A DNA stretch of 61,262 bases. Source: Agrococcus beijingensis. GTDB lineage: Bacteria > Actinomycetota > Actinomycetes > Actinomycetales > Microbacteriaceae. The notes below the pieces were generated by a model, which saw only the letters and a list, made by a program, of their open reading frames with translations, searched no databases and was not told the origin of the DNA. Below, piece after piece: positions 31,072 to 39,598 of the stretch. A program made the position numbers and the translations under genes. The first letter of the stretch is position 1. Each line of letters starts with the position of its first letter. Where the stretch lies: NCBI RefSeq assembly GCF_030758955.1, contig NZ_CP132360.1, positions 2,225,354 through 2,286,615 on the forward strand. The letters run 5' to 3'.

Positions 31072-32451
31072 ATGAGTGCAGACATCGAACTGCTGAGTGA
31101 CGGCAAGGGGTTGGCTGTCATGGGCTCGCCGACAGATGTCGACCGGTTCCTCGTGGATCAGGGCCTCAGTGACATGCCCGCAGAGAGACTCGACCTGTCA
31201 GGGCTCGGGCAGCTGCTCGGGTTCGGGGCATCAGCGGTGGAGGTCGCTGGACACTTCTACGCACACTCGGGCCGTTGGTTGCCGATCACGCCAGAATCCG
31301 CTCAGGCGGTCAAGGAGTTCGGACTGATGCCGACGAAGTCGCTCGGCATCAGTCACGCGATGATCGGCAAGCCCGGTGATATCCAGCAGTGGTTGCAGGT
31401 TGACAACTCCCTCCTCCTTGCAGGCGGGCCGATGCTGGTCCCCATGATCGCGACGGTGATGTCGCAGCAGGCACTGCAACGACAGATAAAGGAGCTCGAG
31501 CAGTACCTCGAGAGCATCGACGAGAAGATCGACGACATTCTCCGGTCGCAGAAGGACGCCGTGCTCGCCGAGATGATCGGCGCCGACCTGACGATCGAAG
31601 AGGCGATGACGGTGCGCCAGCGAGTCGGTCGGGTCTCCGAGGTCACGTGGTCGAAGGTGCAGGCCACGTCGATGGTGCTCGCCAAGACGCAGTCATACGC
31701 GATCCGCCAGTTGGACGGCCTGGCCGAGAAGCTCGAGAAGAAGGCCGACATCGGCGACCTCGAGAAGGCGACGCGCGAGATCGAGCCGAAGGCGCGCGAA
31801 TGGCTCGCCGTGCTCGCGCGCTCGTTCCTGCTAAGCGATGGTGCGGCGATCCTGGAACTCGACCGCGTGCTCGACTCAGCGCCCGAGGAAATCGATCGAC
31901 ACCGGGTCGGCCTCGAGGCCGCGCGTCAGGATCGCCTTGCCCTGATGTCGCGCACCACGGCTCGCCTCCTCAAGCGCATGGACGAGACGATCACCCTCGC
32001 CAACCAGAAGGTGCTGCTGAACCCATTCGACGCCCCGGCGGCCGTCCGCTCGAGCAATCGCGTCGCTATCGGCGTGCTCGAATTCCGAGACCGGGTGGGC
32101 ATCGAGTCGGACTACTCGGCAACCGATGCGAAGCGCTGGCGACAGGCGGCCGTCGAGACGCGAGACAAGGTGTTCGCTGCAGGTGCCGACGGCGCGGCTG
32201 CGGCGAAGCGGTTGGGCGACGAGTCGTTCAGCAAGGCGACCGAGCCCTTCCGGGCCGTGGACGTCGACGGCGATGGCATTCCCGACAAGCCTCGAGCCGC
32301 GGCGGCGGCGGAGGAGGCCGGAGCAGCCCTGAAGGGCGCCGCCGCCGGTGTTGCAGGTGCGTTCAGCACACTCTTCCAGCGCAAGCGCGCGGCTCCGGCG
32401 ATCACCGCTGACACCGATGCGCCGCGTGAATCCGAGCGCAGACCGAAGTGA
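31072..32451 (+). CDS. hypothetical coiled-coil protein with central hydrophobic segment, McrBC-associated
   Basis: A 459-residue protein, unrecognised. The N-terminal ~110 residues are globular. A hydrophobic segment LLLAGGPMLVPMIATVM (about 114-130) leads into a long helical region (QRQIKELEQYLESIDEKID, later AIRQLDGLAEKLEKKA and RLLKRMDETITLAN). Near the end are an EF-hand-like loop DVDGDGIPD and an Ala-rich amphipathic stretch. Hydrophobic hairpin plus long helices resembles membrane-active or scaffold proteins, but this is only architectural similarity. It sits between a nuclease-like gene and mcrB, 85 nt before the latter. Confidence 0.65.
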   Translation: MSADIELLSDGKGLAVMGSPTDVDRFLVDQGLSDMPAERLDLSGLGQLLGFGASAVEVAGHFYAHSGRWLPITPESAQAVKEFGLMPTKSLGISHAMIGKPGDIQQWLQVDNSLLLAGGPMLVPMIATVMSQQALQRQIKELEQYLESIDEKIDDILRSQKDAVLAEMIGADLTIEEAMTVRQRVGRVSEVTWSKVQATSMVLAKTQSYAIRQLDGLAEKLEKKADIGDLEKATREIEPKAREWLAVLARSFLLSDGAAILELDRVLDSAPEEIDRHRVGLEAARQDRLALMSRTTARLLKRMDETITLANQKVLLNPFDAPAAVRSSNRVAIGVLEFRDRVGIESDYSATDAKRWRQAAVETRDKVFAAGADGAAAAKRLGDESFSKATEPFRAVDVDGDGIPDKPRAAAAAEEAGAALKGAAAGVAGAFSTLFQRKRAAPAITADTDAPRESERRPK

Positions 32452-32536
32452 GCTGGCGTGGCGCCGGACGCTGGTCCCTGGGCGCCGAACGTCCGGCGTC
32501 ACGGATACGCTCACCACGAGGCTAGGAGGAGCGCCC

Positions 32537-35305
32537 GTGAGCGACCGCATGGACGTCGAGGCGCAAGAGCGCGAGATTCAGCGCCGATGGCACCAGGCAC
32601 ACGCCGCGCGATTCGACGCCGAAGCCGACAAGCCCGAGTTGTCATGGCGCGATCGATACATGTCCCCGCACGCGGATGAGGCGCGTCCCTTCCTCGACGC
32701 GCTCCGTCGTTCTCGCGACCTGCACGCGTTCCAATCGGGAACCGCCAAGTGGGTCCGGAGCTTCAGCTCCGGCTATGCCGGCACCGCCGGGCAGATGATC
32801 ATCAACCAGATCACCAAGATGTCGCCCGATCCGGACGCGTCCGTGACCGTCCTGCTCGACGCGCTGACGACGCCGGCCGATCTTCTTGACGCGATGCGGA
32901 AGATTCGCGTCCTTGCCGACCACTTGCAGCACATCCGGGTAGGCGCGCATCCCAGCCCCAAGCGCGCACCCTTCGTCGCTTCGTACTACTGGGGCCTCGA
33001 CGCACCAGGCGCCTGGCCGGTGGCGTGGCCGAAGTCGACCGACTACGTGGAGTACTGCACGGGGTCGCCCGGGGACGAGGATCAGGGCGAGCGCTACGCC
33101 GAGCTCTACTCCTTCGCCATGGAGGTCGACGGCGACCCGCTGCGTTTCGAACAGGTTGCTGCCTGGTGGGCAGATGGGCGGCCAGTGGTGATGCACGAGT
33201 CACTGTGCGATCGCGCAAGACTCCGCGAAGGCGCGAACAAGCGCGCTGACGACCCTGCTCTCTACCTCGCCAACGCCCGAGCGCTAGTGGCGGCTGCGCA
33301 TCACATCGGCGGCACGCTCGAAGTCGAGGTCGCAGAGGCGGCAGGTCGCACGCTCAAGGCCCAAAAGCCAGCGGTCATGTGGGATGCGGTCTGGCCGCGA
33401 GGAGACGTCTGGATCGATTGGCGAGTCCCCGGTCGCTTCGGCCTGGCCGTGCGCGTGTGGCTCAACGGACGCGGCCTCGCGATCGGCCTCCGCCCGTATC
33501 CGGACGGCGAGGCGCGGGGCACCGAACGTGCCGTCGAGGTCATCGAGGCGAGCAGGTTGCCCGGCTACGAGATCCTCGCCGGTGGCGCGTCACGGATCGG
33601 CAAGGACGTCGGCTTCGTCGGTGGTGGCTCGGGTGAGGTGGTCTATGCGCGCTGGTTCGACCGCGCAGCGCTGCAGGCACTGGACTTCAGGGCGGAGGTG
33701 CTCCAGACCGCGCGGGACGTGGCTCCCCTGATCGCTTCCTTGAACGGCGACGTCCCGAGCAACCAGGAGCACGATGCGCTCGCCGACGCTGCGGCCGAGT
33801 TCAAGGCAACGACCGGCTACCCCACGCCTGGACATGACCAGGACAACGCCGACCGGAGGGATTTCGCCAAGCTGCTCGACCCCGATGAGCTCGAGATTGT
33901 CGATCGAGCCGAGCTCCGTCGCATCTGGAACACCGGGCGCTACGGCGGCACCGGGCCGATGTCGAGCCTCAACACCAGCCTGCGGGACGCCGATGAGGCC
34001 GAATACCACCGGATCATCCAGACCTTCTCCTACCTGTGTTGGGGCGCGGACGCGCCCGCGACTCGCATAGATCGAGTCCTCGAGGAGGAAGACCTCCGAG
34101 TCAAGGGGTTCGGGGAGTCGGTCATCATGAAGATGCTGGCCATCACGCAACCCGAGCAGTTCATCACCGTGTACCCGTACACGGGGCCGAAGGGCAAGCT
34201 CCGTATGCTAAAGCTCCTCGGCATCCCGGCTCCCACCGCATCTTCGCGAGGCGAGCTGCAGGTCGCCTCGAATGACGCCCTTCGGGCACGGCTCGATCGC
34301 TTCTTCCCGGGCGATGCGCTGGGGGTCGGCGCGTTCCTCTATTGGTACGCGGAGCGCGACGAGCTGCCCGTTGTCCAGCCGGTCCTCGATCCACTCGACG
34401 ACCTGGCCGAGGAACTTCTCGTCGACCGGTCGTTCCTCGACGACGTCGTGGCGCTGTTGGAGGACAAGAAGCAGATTGTGCTCTACGGTCCGCCCGGCAC
34501 GGGCAAGACGTACTTCGCCCGCAAGCTCGCGGAGGTCTTGGTTCCCGACGCCGCGCGTCGGCCGATCGTCCAGTTCCACCCGTCGACGTCGTACGAAGAC
34601 TTCTTTGAGGGTTACCGTCCGGAAACGGACGCCGAAGGCGTGATGACCTACCGCTTGCAGCGAGGCCCCCTCGCAGACCTCGCTGCTCGCGCTAGCGACG
34701 CACCTGGCCGTCGCCACCTGATGATCATCGACGAGATCAATCGGGCCAATCTGCCGAAGGTGCTCGGGGAGATGCTGTTCCTGTTCGAGTATCGCAACAC
34801 CCCGGTGCGCACGCTGTACCGGCCCGACGACCCCTTCGAACTGTCGAAGGACATCTGGTTCATCGGAACCATGAACACGGCTGACCGTTCGATCGCGCTG
34901 GTCGACGCCGCGCTGCGGCGTCGGTTTCACTTCATCCCGTTCTTCCCGAATCACGGGCCGATGGCTGGACTGCTCGATCGGTGGCTCGAGCGCCAAGGCG
35001 AGCCAGCGTGGGTGGGCGAAATCGTAGCCCAGGTCAACGACGAGCTCGAGCAGGAACTCGGCGGCCCGCATCTGCAGCTCGGTCCTAGTCACTTCATGAA
35101 GCGAGGTCTCGACAAGGGGGTGCTTCGTCGCATCTGGGAGTACGACATCGAGCCCTTCATCGAGGACCAGTTCTTCGGCGACCCGGCCCGCATCGCCCGA
35201 TTCCGGTTCACGCAGGTCTGGGCGCGCTTCAGCGAGCTCGCTGCGGAGTCGATCGGTGAGGACACGGTCCTCGACCAGGCGGCCGGTCTCGAGACGGTGG
35301 GCTGA
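32537..35305 (+). CDS. mcrB: McrB-like AAA+ GTPase subunit with long N-terminal recognition region
   Basis: A GTG at 32537 with AGGAGGA 6 nt upstream gives 922 residues, twice the length of E. coli McrB. The C-terminal AAA+ motor has Walker A GPPGTGKT (651-658), Walker B IIDEINRAN (D732, E733), and the McrB-specific GTMNTADRSIALVD sensor region ending LRRRFHF. The N-terminal ~600 residues are unlike the E. coli 5-methylcytosine domain and should hold the DNA-recognition module; they include YVEYCTGSPGDEDQGERYAE and GFGESVIMKMLAI. It translocates DNA and activates McrC. A TACGCT box at 32506-32511 may give it its own promoter. Confidence 0.88.
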   Translation: MSDRMDVEAQEREIQRRWHQAHAARFDAEADKPELSWRDRYMSPHADEARPFLDALRRSRDLHAFQSGTAKWVRSFSSGYAGTAGQMIINQITKMSPDPDASVTVLLDALTTPADLLDAMRKIRVLADHLQHIRVGAHPSPKRAPFVASYYWGLDAPGAWPVAWPKSTDYVEYCTGSPGDEDQGERYAELYSFAMEVDGDPLRFEQVAAWWADGRPVVMHESLCDRARLREGANKRADDPALYLANARALVAAAHHIGGTLEVEVAEAAGRTLKAQKPAVMWDAVWPRGDVWIDWRVPGRFGLAVRVWLNGRGLAIGLRPYPDGEARGTERAVEVIEASRLPGYEILAGGASRIGKDVGFVGGGSGEVVYARWFDRAALQALDFRAEVLQTARDVAPLIASLNGDVPSNQEHDALADAAAEFKATTGYPTPGHDQDNADRRDFAKLLDPDELEIVDRAELRRIWNTGRYGGTGPMSSLNTSLRDADEAEYHRIIQTFSYLCWGADAPATRIDRVLEEEDLRVKGFGESVIMKMLAITQPEQFITVYPYTGPKGKLRMLKLLGIPAPTASSRGELQVASNDALRARLDRFFPGDALGVGAFLYWYAERDELPVVQPVLDPLDDLAEELLVDRSFLDDVVALLEDKKQIVLYGPPGTGKTYFARKLAEVLVPDAARRPIVQFHPSTSYEDFFEGYRPETDAEGVMTYRLQRGPLADLAARASDAPGRRHLMIIDEINRANLPKVLGEMLFLFEYRNTPVRTLYRPDDPFELSKDIWFIGTMNTADRSIALVDAALRRRFHFIPFFPNHGPMAGLLDRWLERQGEPAWVGEIVAQVNDELEQELGGPHLQLGPSHFMKRGLDKGVLRRIWEYDIEPFIEDQFFGDPARIARFRFTQVWARFSELAAESIGEDTVLDQAAGLETVG

Positions 35306-35310
35306 CGATC

Positions 35311-36486
35311 TTGCCGGTGCTCCTCGAGTACGGCTCGATCGACCTGGACCTGACACGTGGCCAGGCCGAGGTTGTCCAGCGGACGGGCTTCGTCGACGTT
35401 CGCCCCCTCACGGGTGGTCGCTGGCGCCTGACCGCCAAGTCGTACGTGGGCTCACTGGTCGCAGACGGGATCGAGCTCCTCATCCGGCCCAAGATCAACC
35501 CTGAGAACCTGTTCCTACTGCTCGAGCCCGGTCTGCCTCCCGCGGCTTGGCGGCAGGAGGCTTTCGACTACGACACCTCCTCCGACTTGCTGCCTTCCGT
35601 CATCGCGTTTTTCGCGCGAACCGTCGAGACCACGCTCGGCCGAGGCGTCCTGCGGTCGTACCAGGCCCGTCAGGAGTCCTTGGTCGCGCTGCGCGGTCGA
35701 GTGGACGTGGTTGGGCAGGTGAACCGCGCGGGTGTGCTCACCCCTGTGGCTTGCATGTACGACGAGTTCTCGGACGACATTTTCGAGAACAGGGTGCTCA
35801 AGGCCGCCATTCGTCTGGCGCTCCGAGTGCCCCGTGTGGATGCGGTCGATCGGCGCCGCTTGATGCGGCAGCTGGTGGCGCTCGAGAGCGTGGCGGATGC
35901 GGCGGTCCGGCTTGAGGCAGTCGATGCCGTGCCGATGACGCGATTGAACCAGCACTACGCACCGGCCCTCGGGTTGGCCCGACTGGTGCTCGCGAACCTC
36001 ACGTTGACGGACGTTCGAGGGGGGACGCCCGCGTCGTCGTTCATGGTGGACATGAACGACTTGTTCCAGCGCTTCGTGACGGAGCGCCTACGCCGAGCGC
36101 TCCGAGGCAGGCTCGAGGTCGTCGATGAGCCTACAGTGCATCTTGGGCTCGGGAACCGGGTGGCGATGCAGCCCGACCTGGTGTTCCGCGACACGGCGGG
36201 TGCGGTGCGGTTCGTCGGAGACGTCAAGTACAAGCTGGCCGACGACGCTCGCGGGCGAAGCGACGACTACTACCAGCTGCTGGCGTACACCACCGCGATG
36301 GACCTGCCCGAGGGCATGCTGATCTACTGCCGACGAGCTGACGGCCGCAACCAGAGCACAGTGACCGTCAAGCACTCGGGCAAGAGGCTCGTCGCTCGCG
36401 CGATCGACCTGAGCGGTTCGCCGGCGGAGGTGGAGCACGAGATCCTGCTGCTCGCTGGGGCGATCGCTGAGGCGTCGGCGCGCTGA
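35311..36486 (+). CDS. mcrC: McrC-like restriction endonuclease subunit
   Basis: A TTG start at 35311, 5 nt after the mcrB stop, gives 391 residues; a GTG at 35317 is possible. The N-terminal domain contains VGSLVADGIELLIRPKI (typical of McrC). The middle has YDEFSDDIFENRVLKAAIRL, the family's conserved block. The C-terminal PD-(D/E)XK nuclease motif is QPDLVFRDTAGAVRFVGDVK with a catalytic Asp, Asp and Lys. It cleaves DNA when bound by the McrB motor. Together the two genes form a modification-dependent restriction system attacking methylated or otherwise modified DNA. Confidence 0.92.
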   Translation: MPVLLEYGSIDLDLTRGQAEVVQRTGFVDVRPLTGGRWRLTAKSYVGSLVADGIELLIRPKINPENLFLLLEPGLPPAAWRQEAFDYDTSSDLLPSVIAFFARTVETTLGRGVLRSYQARQESLVALRGRVDVVGQVNRAGVLTPVACMYDEFSDDIFENRVLKAAIRLALRVPRVDAVDRRRLMRQLVALESVADAAVRLEAVDAVPMTRLNQHYAPALGLARLVLANLTLTDVRGGTPASSFMVDMNDLFQRFVTERLRRALRGRLEVVDEPTVHLGLGNRVAMQPDLVFRDTAGAVRFVGDVKYKLADDARGRSDDYYQLLAYTTAMDLPEGMLIYCRRADGRNQSTVTVKHSGKRLVARAIDLSGSPAEVEHEILLLAGAIAEASAR

Positions 36487-36522
36487 CAGGGCATGTCGAC
36501 CCTTTCCGGCCGCCGAGTCGAT

Positions 36523-36813
36523 TCAGGCGTGCAGCTCGACGTAACCGAGCCGGTGCCAGTGCTCGAAGCGCTCGCGCAGCTCGCGGTCGACGCGCTCTAC
36601 CGCATCCACGGGAAGCGTGCAGGGTCCGCGGCCACCGCCCTGCGTCACGCCCGACGGTTCACCCTCAGGCCAGCGCAGCTCCATCGGGAAGCCCCGACGC
36701 GAATCGAGCCCGATGAAGTGCTCGGTGCCGTCCTTGCAGATGAACTTGACGCGGACGCGGAAGCGCTGACCGGGCGCCGCGTTTTCCTCTCGATGCAGCA
36801 GCATGGTCGTCAA
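36523..36813 (-). CDS. small hypothetical protein coupled to lipoprotein gene
   Basis: A TTG at 36813 overlapping the lipoprotein stop (TTGA) gives 96 residues; an ATG at 36804 gives 93. The sequence has a beta-rich start (RFRVRVKFICKDGTEHFIGL), a Gly-rich turn and a charged helical end (DAVERVDRELRERFEHWH). No signal peptide or family was recognised. Position right behind the lipoprotein suggests co-expression. Independent evidence for translation is limited to the overlap and GC3-rich codon use. Confidence 0.5.
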   Translation of the reverse strand: MTTMLLHREENAAPGQRFRVRVKFICKDGTEHFIGLDSRRGFPMELRWPEGEPSGVTQGGGRGPCTLPVDAVERVDRELRERFEHWHRLGYVELHA

Positions 36814-37445
36814 TCGAGCGTGACGAAGCCCTGGGCGCCGCCGATCATGCCGACTTCGACGCGCAGGAGCCCATCGGCGATGCCCTCGGAGGGCACCATC
36901 AGGTACTCGTTGAATGACGCTGAGCCACCGCTGTAGAGCTCCTGCATCTGGTTGTCATCGGGCACGGCGACCGATGCGTCCCAGGCCTCGTACGTCTCAC
37001 CCGAGGCCGCGACGTATGCGACCTGGATCTCCATCGTGCTGGCCGACTCGTCGCCGACGTACGTGACCGAGAGAGGCACCTGGATGTACTGGAAGCCCGG
37101 CTCCGGCGGGTCGTTGAACATGTTGCCGTCGGCGACGACCGCGTTCGCGTCGAGGTTCGTCGCGCCGACGACGAGCTCCCACTCGTCGGTGACGAGCTCG
37201 TCGCCCGCACGCCACGGGTTGTCGCGGGTGCCCTGCTCAGCCGCCGCGGCCGCCGCCGCCGCGCTGGAGGTAGTCGGCTCGGCCGCAGCCGGCTCAGCGG
37301 CCGCCTCTTCGGTTTCTGCCGAAGGGGCGCTGTCGGCAGGCGTGGAAGCGGCAAGCGAGTTGGGCGGCATGAAGCATGCGCTCAGGCCGAGGCTTGCGAT
37401 CAGCGCGGCACTGAGTGCGGCGCTGCGGGTGAGGGTCGAGTTCAT
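36810..37445 (-). CDS. DUF4352-like lipoprotein
   Basis: Read from the ATG at 37445 (GAGAGGAG about 7 nt upstream), the 211-residue protein has a signal peptide ending at lipobox LSAC. A long Ala/Glu/Pro/Ser linker follows. A domain beginning GTRDNPWRAGDELVTDEWEL resembles DUF4352/telokin-like folds, with FQYIQVPLSVTYVGDE as the central strand pair. Such domains are extracellular and immunoglobulin-like, of unclear ligand. It is divergent from the type I restriction operon and sits between the two restriction systems. Confidence 0.78.
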   Translation of the reverse strand: MNSTLTRSAALSAALIASLGLSACFMPPNSLAASTPADSAPSAETEEAAAEPAAAEPTTSSAAAAAAAAEQGTRDNPWRAGDELVTDEWELVVGATNLDANAVVADGNMFNDPPEPGFQYIQVPLSVTYVGDESASTMEIQVAYVAASGETYEAWDASVAVPDDNQMQELYSGGSASFNEYLMVPSEGIADGLLRVEVGMIGGAQGFVTLD

Positions 37446-37535
37446 CGGATGCTCCTCTCGATCGACCTTCATGCGTCGCGGGTTGCGACCTGACGAGCAT
37501 GGAGCCGATTTGCGACCGCCGCACCGATTGAGGCT

Positions 37536-37551
37536 GATAAGCCGCCTTATC
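37536..37551. promoter_or_regulatory. GATAAG-4-CTTATC palindrome upstream of type I restriction operon
   Basis: GATAAG (37536-37541) and CTTATC (37546-37551) form a perfect 6-bp inverted repeat around CCGC. It lies about 35 nt upstream of the -10 box at 37585, in the divergent interval between the DUF4352 lipoprotein and the restriction operon. The HTH of the first operon gene is an obvious candidate to bind it. Confidence 0.5.
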
Positions 37552-37584
37552 GAGTACGCGCGGCCGAAACTGCGGAATGCTACG

Positions 37585-37590
37585 TATGCT
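37585..37590 (+). promoter_or_regulatory. -10 element (TATGCT) of type I restriction operon
   Basis: TATGCT is followed by 7 nt and an ATG at 37598, a leaderless-type arrangement for the first gene. Confidence 0.45.
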
Positions 37591-37597
37591 GAACGCG

Positions 37598-39598
37598 ATG
37601 GAAGGGAACCCCGTGACCACGATCGGCATGCAGGGCATCGCGCGGCTCGCTCGCGTGCAGCGCCCCGTCGTCTCGATGTGGCGCAGCCGCTCGCGATCCG
37701 CTGACGATCCGTTCCCGGCGCCGATCAACCACGATCCCCAGCGTCCGACGTTCGATGCGGCAGAGGTAGCGGCGTGGCTCGTGCGCACGGGGCGCGGCAA
37801 CAACCCGGAGGCGCCGCTCGACGCCGCGGCCTACGCCACGCCCGCCGGTGGCGGTGCCGACTCGAGCGCGTCACTGGCGGCGCTGATGACGCTACGCGAG
37901 CTGCACGGAGCACCCATCGCGGCGCTGGACGCCGCCGAGCTGCGGCGCTTCGCCCTCGAGATCGATCCTCACGACGCGATGCTGCGCGCCGAGATCATTG
38001 CCTGCGCCGATGACCTGTCGCAGCTCGCACGTCACGTCGACGCAGCGGTCGATGCCGACTACACGACGATCGCGGCCCTCTCCCGTCTGCTGGATGCATC
38101 CGACACCGACCGCGCGCTCGCGTTGACCGAGCCGGCGCTCGATCTCATCGAAGCGGTGGCTCGGGGCATGGTTGCGTCGGCCCTCGAAGGCGGCGGCGCC
38201 GCTCCGACGCTGGTGCTGCCCGTCGCAGTCACTGGCCCGCTCATGCGGCGCCTGGCCACCGCTGCCGACCGCGAGGTGGACATCGCGGTGCGCGGCTCGG
38301 CCGACGGCGAGGCGCGGGCGCTGAGGCGCATGATCGCCGTGTCCGGCCAGGCGAGTGGCACGAGGTCGCTCGCCGACGAGCCAGGCGGCGAGCCCGCGCT
38401 GCACATCGTGCAGCTGCCGGCTGCCGGCGACGTCGACGCCGTGCGAAGCCTGACCGAGATCGACGACGTCGCGCTCTCGATGACCGACGGCCAGCACGCG
38501 CTCGTCATCGGGCCGGCATCGCTGTTGATCGAGTCGCTCACCGGCGATGCCGATCGGCTACGCGCGAGCATCCTTCGCCTCGGTCGACTGCGCGCGATCG
38601 TGCGCCTGCCGCGCGGATCCGCACCGGGAGCGCCGCGCGCGCACCTGGCGATCTGGGTGCTGGGCTCGCCGCAGCACGACGTGCCGGTGGCCGACCGCTC
38701 GGTCGTGACTATGGACCTCGACGGCCTCGAGCTGAGCCCCGAGGTGCGCCACGATGCGGTGTTCGACGTGCTGAGCAGCCTCGGCGACCGCCACGAGCGC
38801 CATCTGCGCGCCTTCCGATTCGGCCGGCCGATGCCGCTGCGCACCCTGCTCGCGCTCGGCGGCCGGCTCGTGCCGACCAGGCTCGCACGCATGGGCGTCG
38901 CCAACGACGCCGAGCTCGTCTCGCGCTTCTTCGACGCGCGCAGCCGCCTCGAAGCGGACGGCCAGCGGCTGCCCGCCATCGCTACCCGCGAACGGGCGGC
39001 CGCGCCGCTCCCGGCCGCCGCGCTCGGCGACCTCGTGCGCGACCGGGAGATCCGGCGTATCCCGGGCACGCGCATCCCCGCCGACATCTTCACCGACAAC
39101 CCGCAACGCGGCTTCCGCGTCGTCTCGCCGAGCGAGCTGCACGGCCCTCGCCAGAGCCGCTACGTCGACCGACTGCAGTTCGCGCAGCTCGGCCGCAGCG
39201 CCCGGCTCTCCGAACCCGGCGACGTCATCGTGGTCGGTGGTGAGCGCCCGGCGGCGATGCTCGACCACTACGGCGCGCTCGTCGTCGAGGCGCCCGCGGC
39301 GATCCTGCGCGTCGACCGGGCGGCGCATGCGTCCCTCGATCCGGCGCTGCTAGAGCACGACATCGAGCGGTTCGCGCACGGCGACTGGCAGACCTGGCCG
39401 GTGCGACGGCTCGCCCCGGGCGCGCACCAGGCGATGCACGAGTCGCTCGTCGACATCGTCGACCGCATGGGTCTGCTGCACCAGCAGCTCGCGCGGCTCG
39501 AGGAGTACGAGCGGGCGCTCGTGGATGGATTCGTCGCCGACGTGCTCGCCCCTTCGAGTGAGCAGGCTGACGAGCAGACCGAAGAAGGAGCTCACTAG
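37598..39598 (+). CDS. HTH protein with degenerate N6-methylase-like and HsdS-like regions, first gene of type I RM operon
   Basis: About 666 residues from the ATG at 37598; a GTG at 37613 with GGAAGG upstream is an alternative. The N-terminus (GMQGIARLARVQRPVVSMWR) is a helix-turn-helix resembling AlpA/MerR-like domains. The centre contains LGRLRAIVRLPRG and HLAIWVLG, as found in the C-terminal half of N6-adenine methylases, but no SAM-binding DxxxGxG or NPPF motif is seen. The last third (LSEPGDVIVVGGERPAAM) resembles HsdS-type recognition regions. It ends directly before hsdM. A regulator or an inactive specificity partner is likely; this is inference. Confidence 0.7.
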   Translation: MEGNPVTTIGMQGIARLARVQRPVVSMWRSRSRSADDPFPAPINHDPQRPTFDAAEVAAWLVRTGRGNNPEAPLDAAAYATPAGGGADSSASLAALMTLRELHGAPIAALDAAELRRFALEIDPHDAMLRAEIIACADDLSQLARHVDAAVDADYTTIAALSRLLDASDTDRALALTEPALDLIEAVARGMVASALEGGGAAPTLVLPVAVTGPLMRRLATAADREVDIAVRGSADGEARALRRMIAVSGQASGTRSLADEPGGEPALHIVQLPAAGDVDAVRSLTEIDDVALSMTDGQHALVIGPASLLIESLTGDADRLRASILRLGRLRAIVRLPRGSAPGAPRAHLAIWVLGSPQHDVPVADRSVVTMDLDGLELSPEVRHDAVFDVLSSLGDRHERHLRAFRFGRPMPLRTLLALGGRLVPTRLARMGVANDAELVSRFFDARSRLEADGQRLPAIATRERAAAPLPAAALGDLVRDREIRRIPGTRIPADIFTDNPQRGFRVVSPSELHGPRQSRYVDRLQFAQLGRSARLSEPGDVIVVGGERPAAMLDHYGALVVEAPAAILRVDRAAHASLDPALLEHDIERFAHGDWQTWPVRRLAPGAHQAMHESLVDIVDRMGLLHQQLARLEEYERALVDGFVADVLAPSSEQADEQTEEGAH

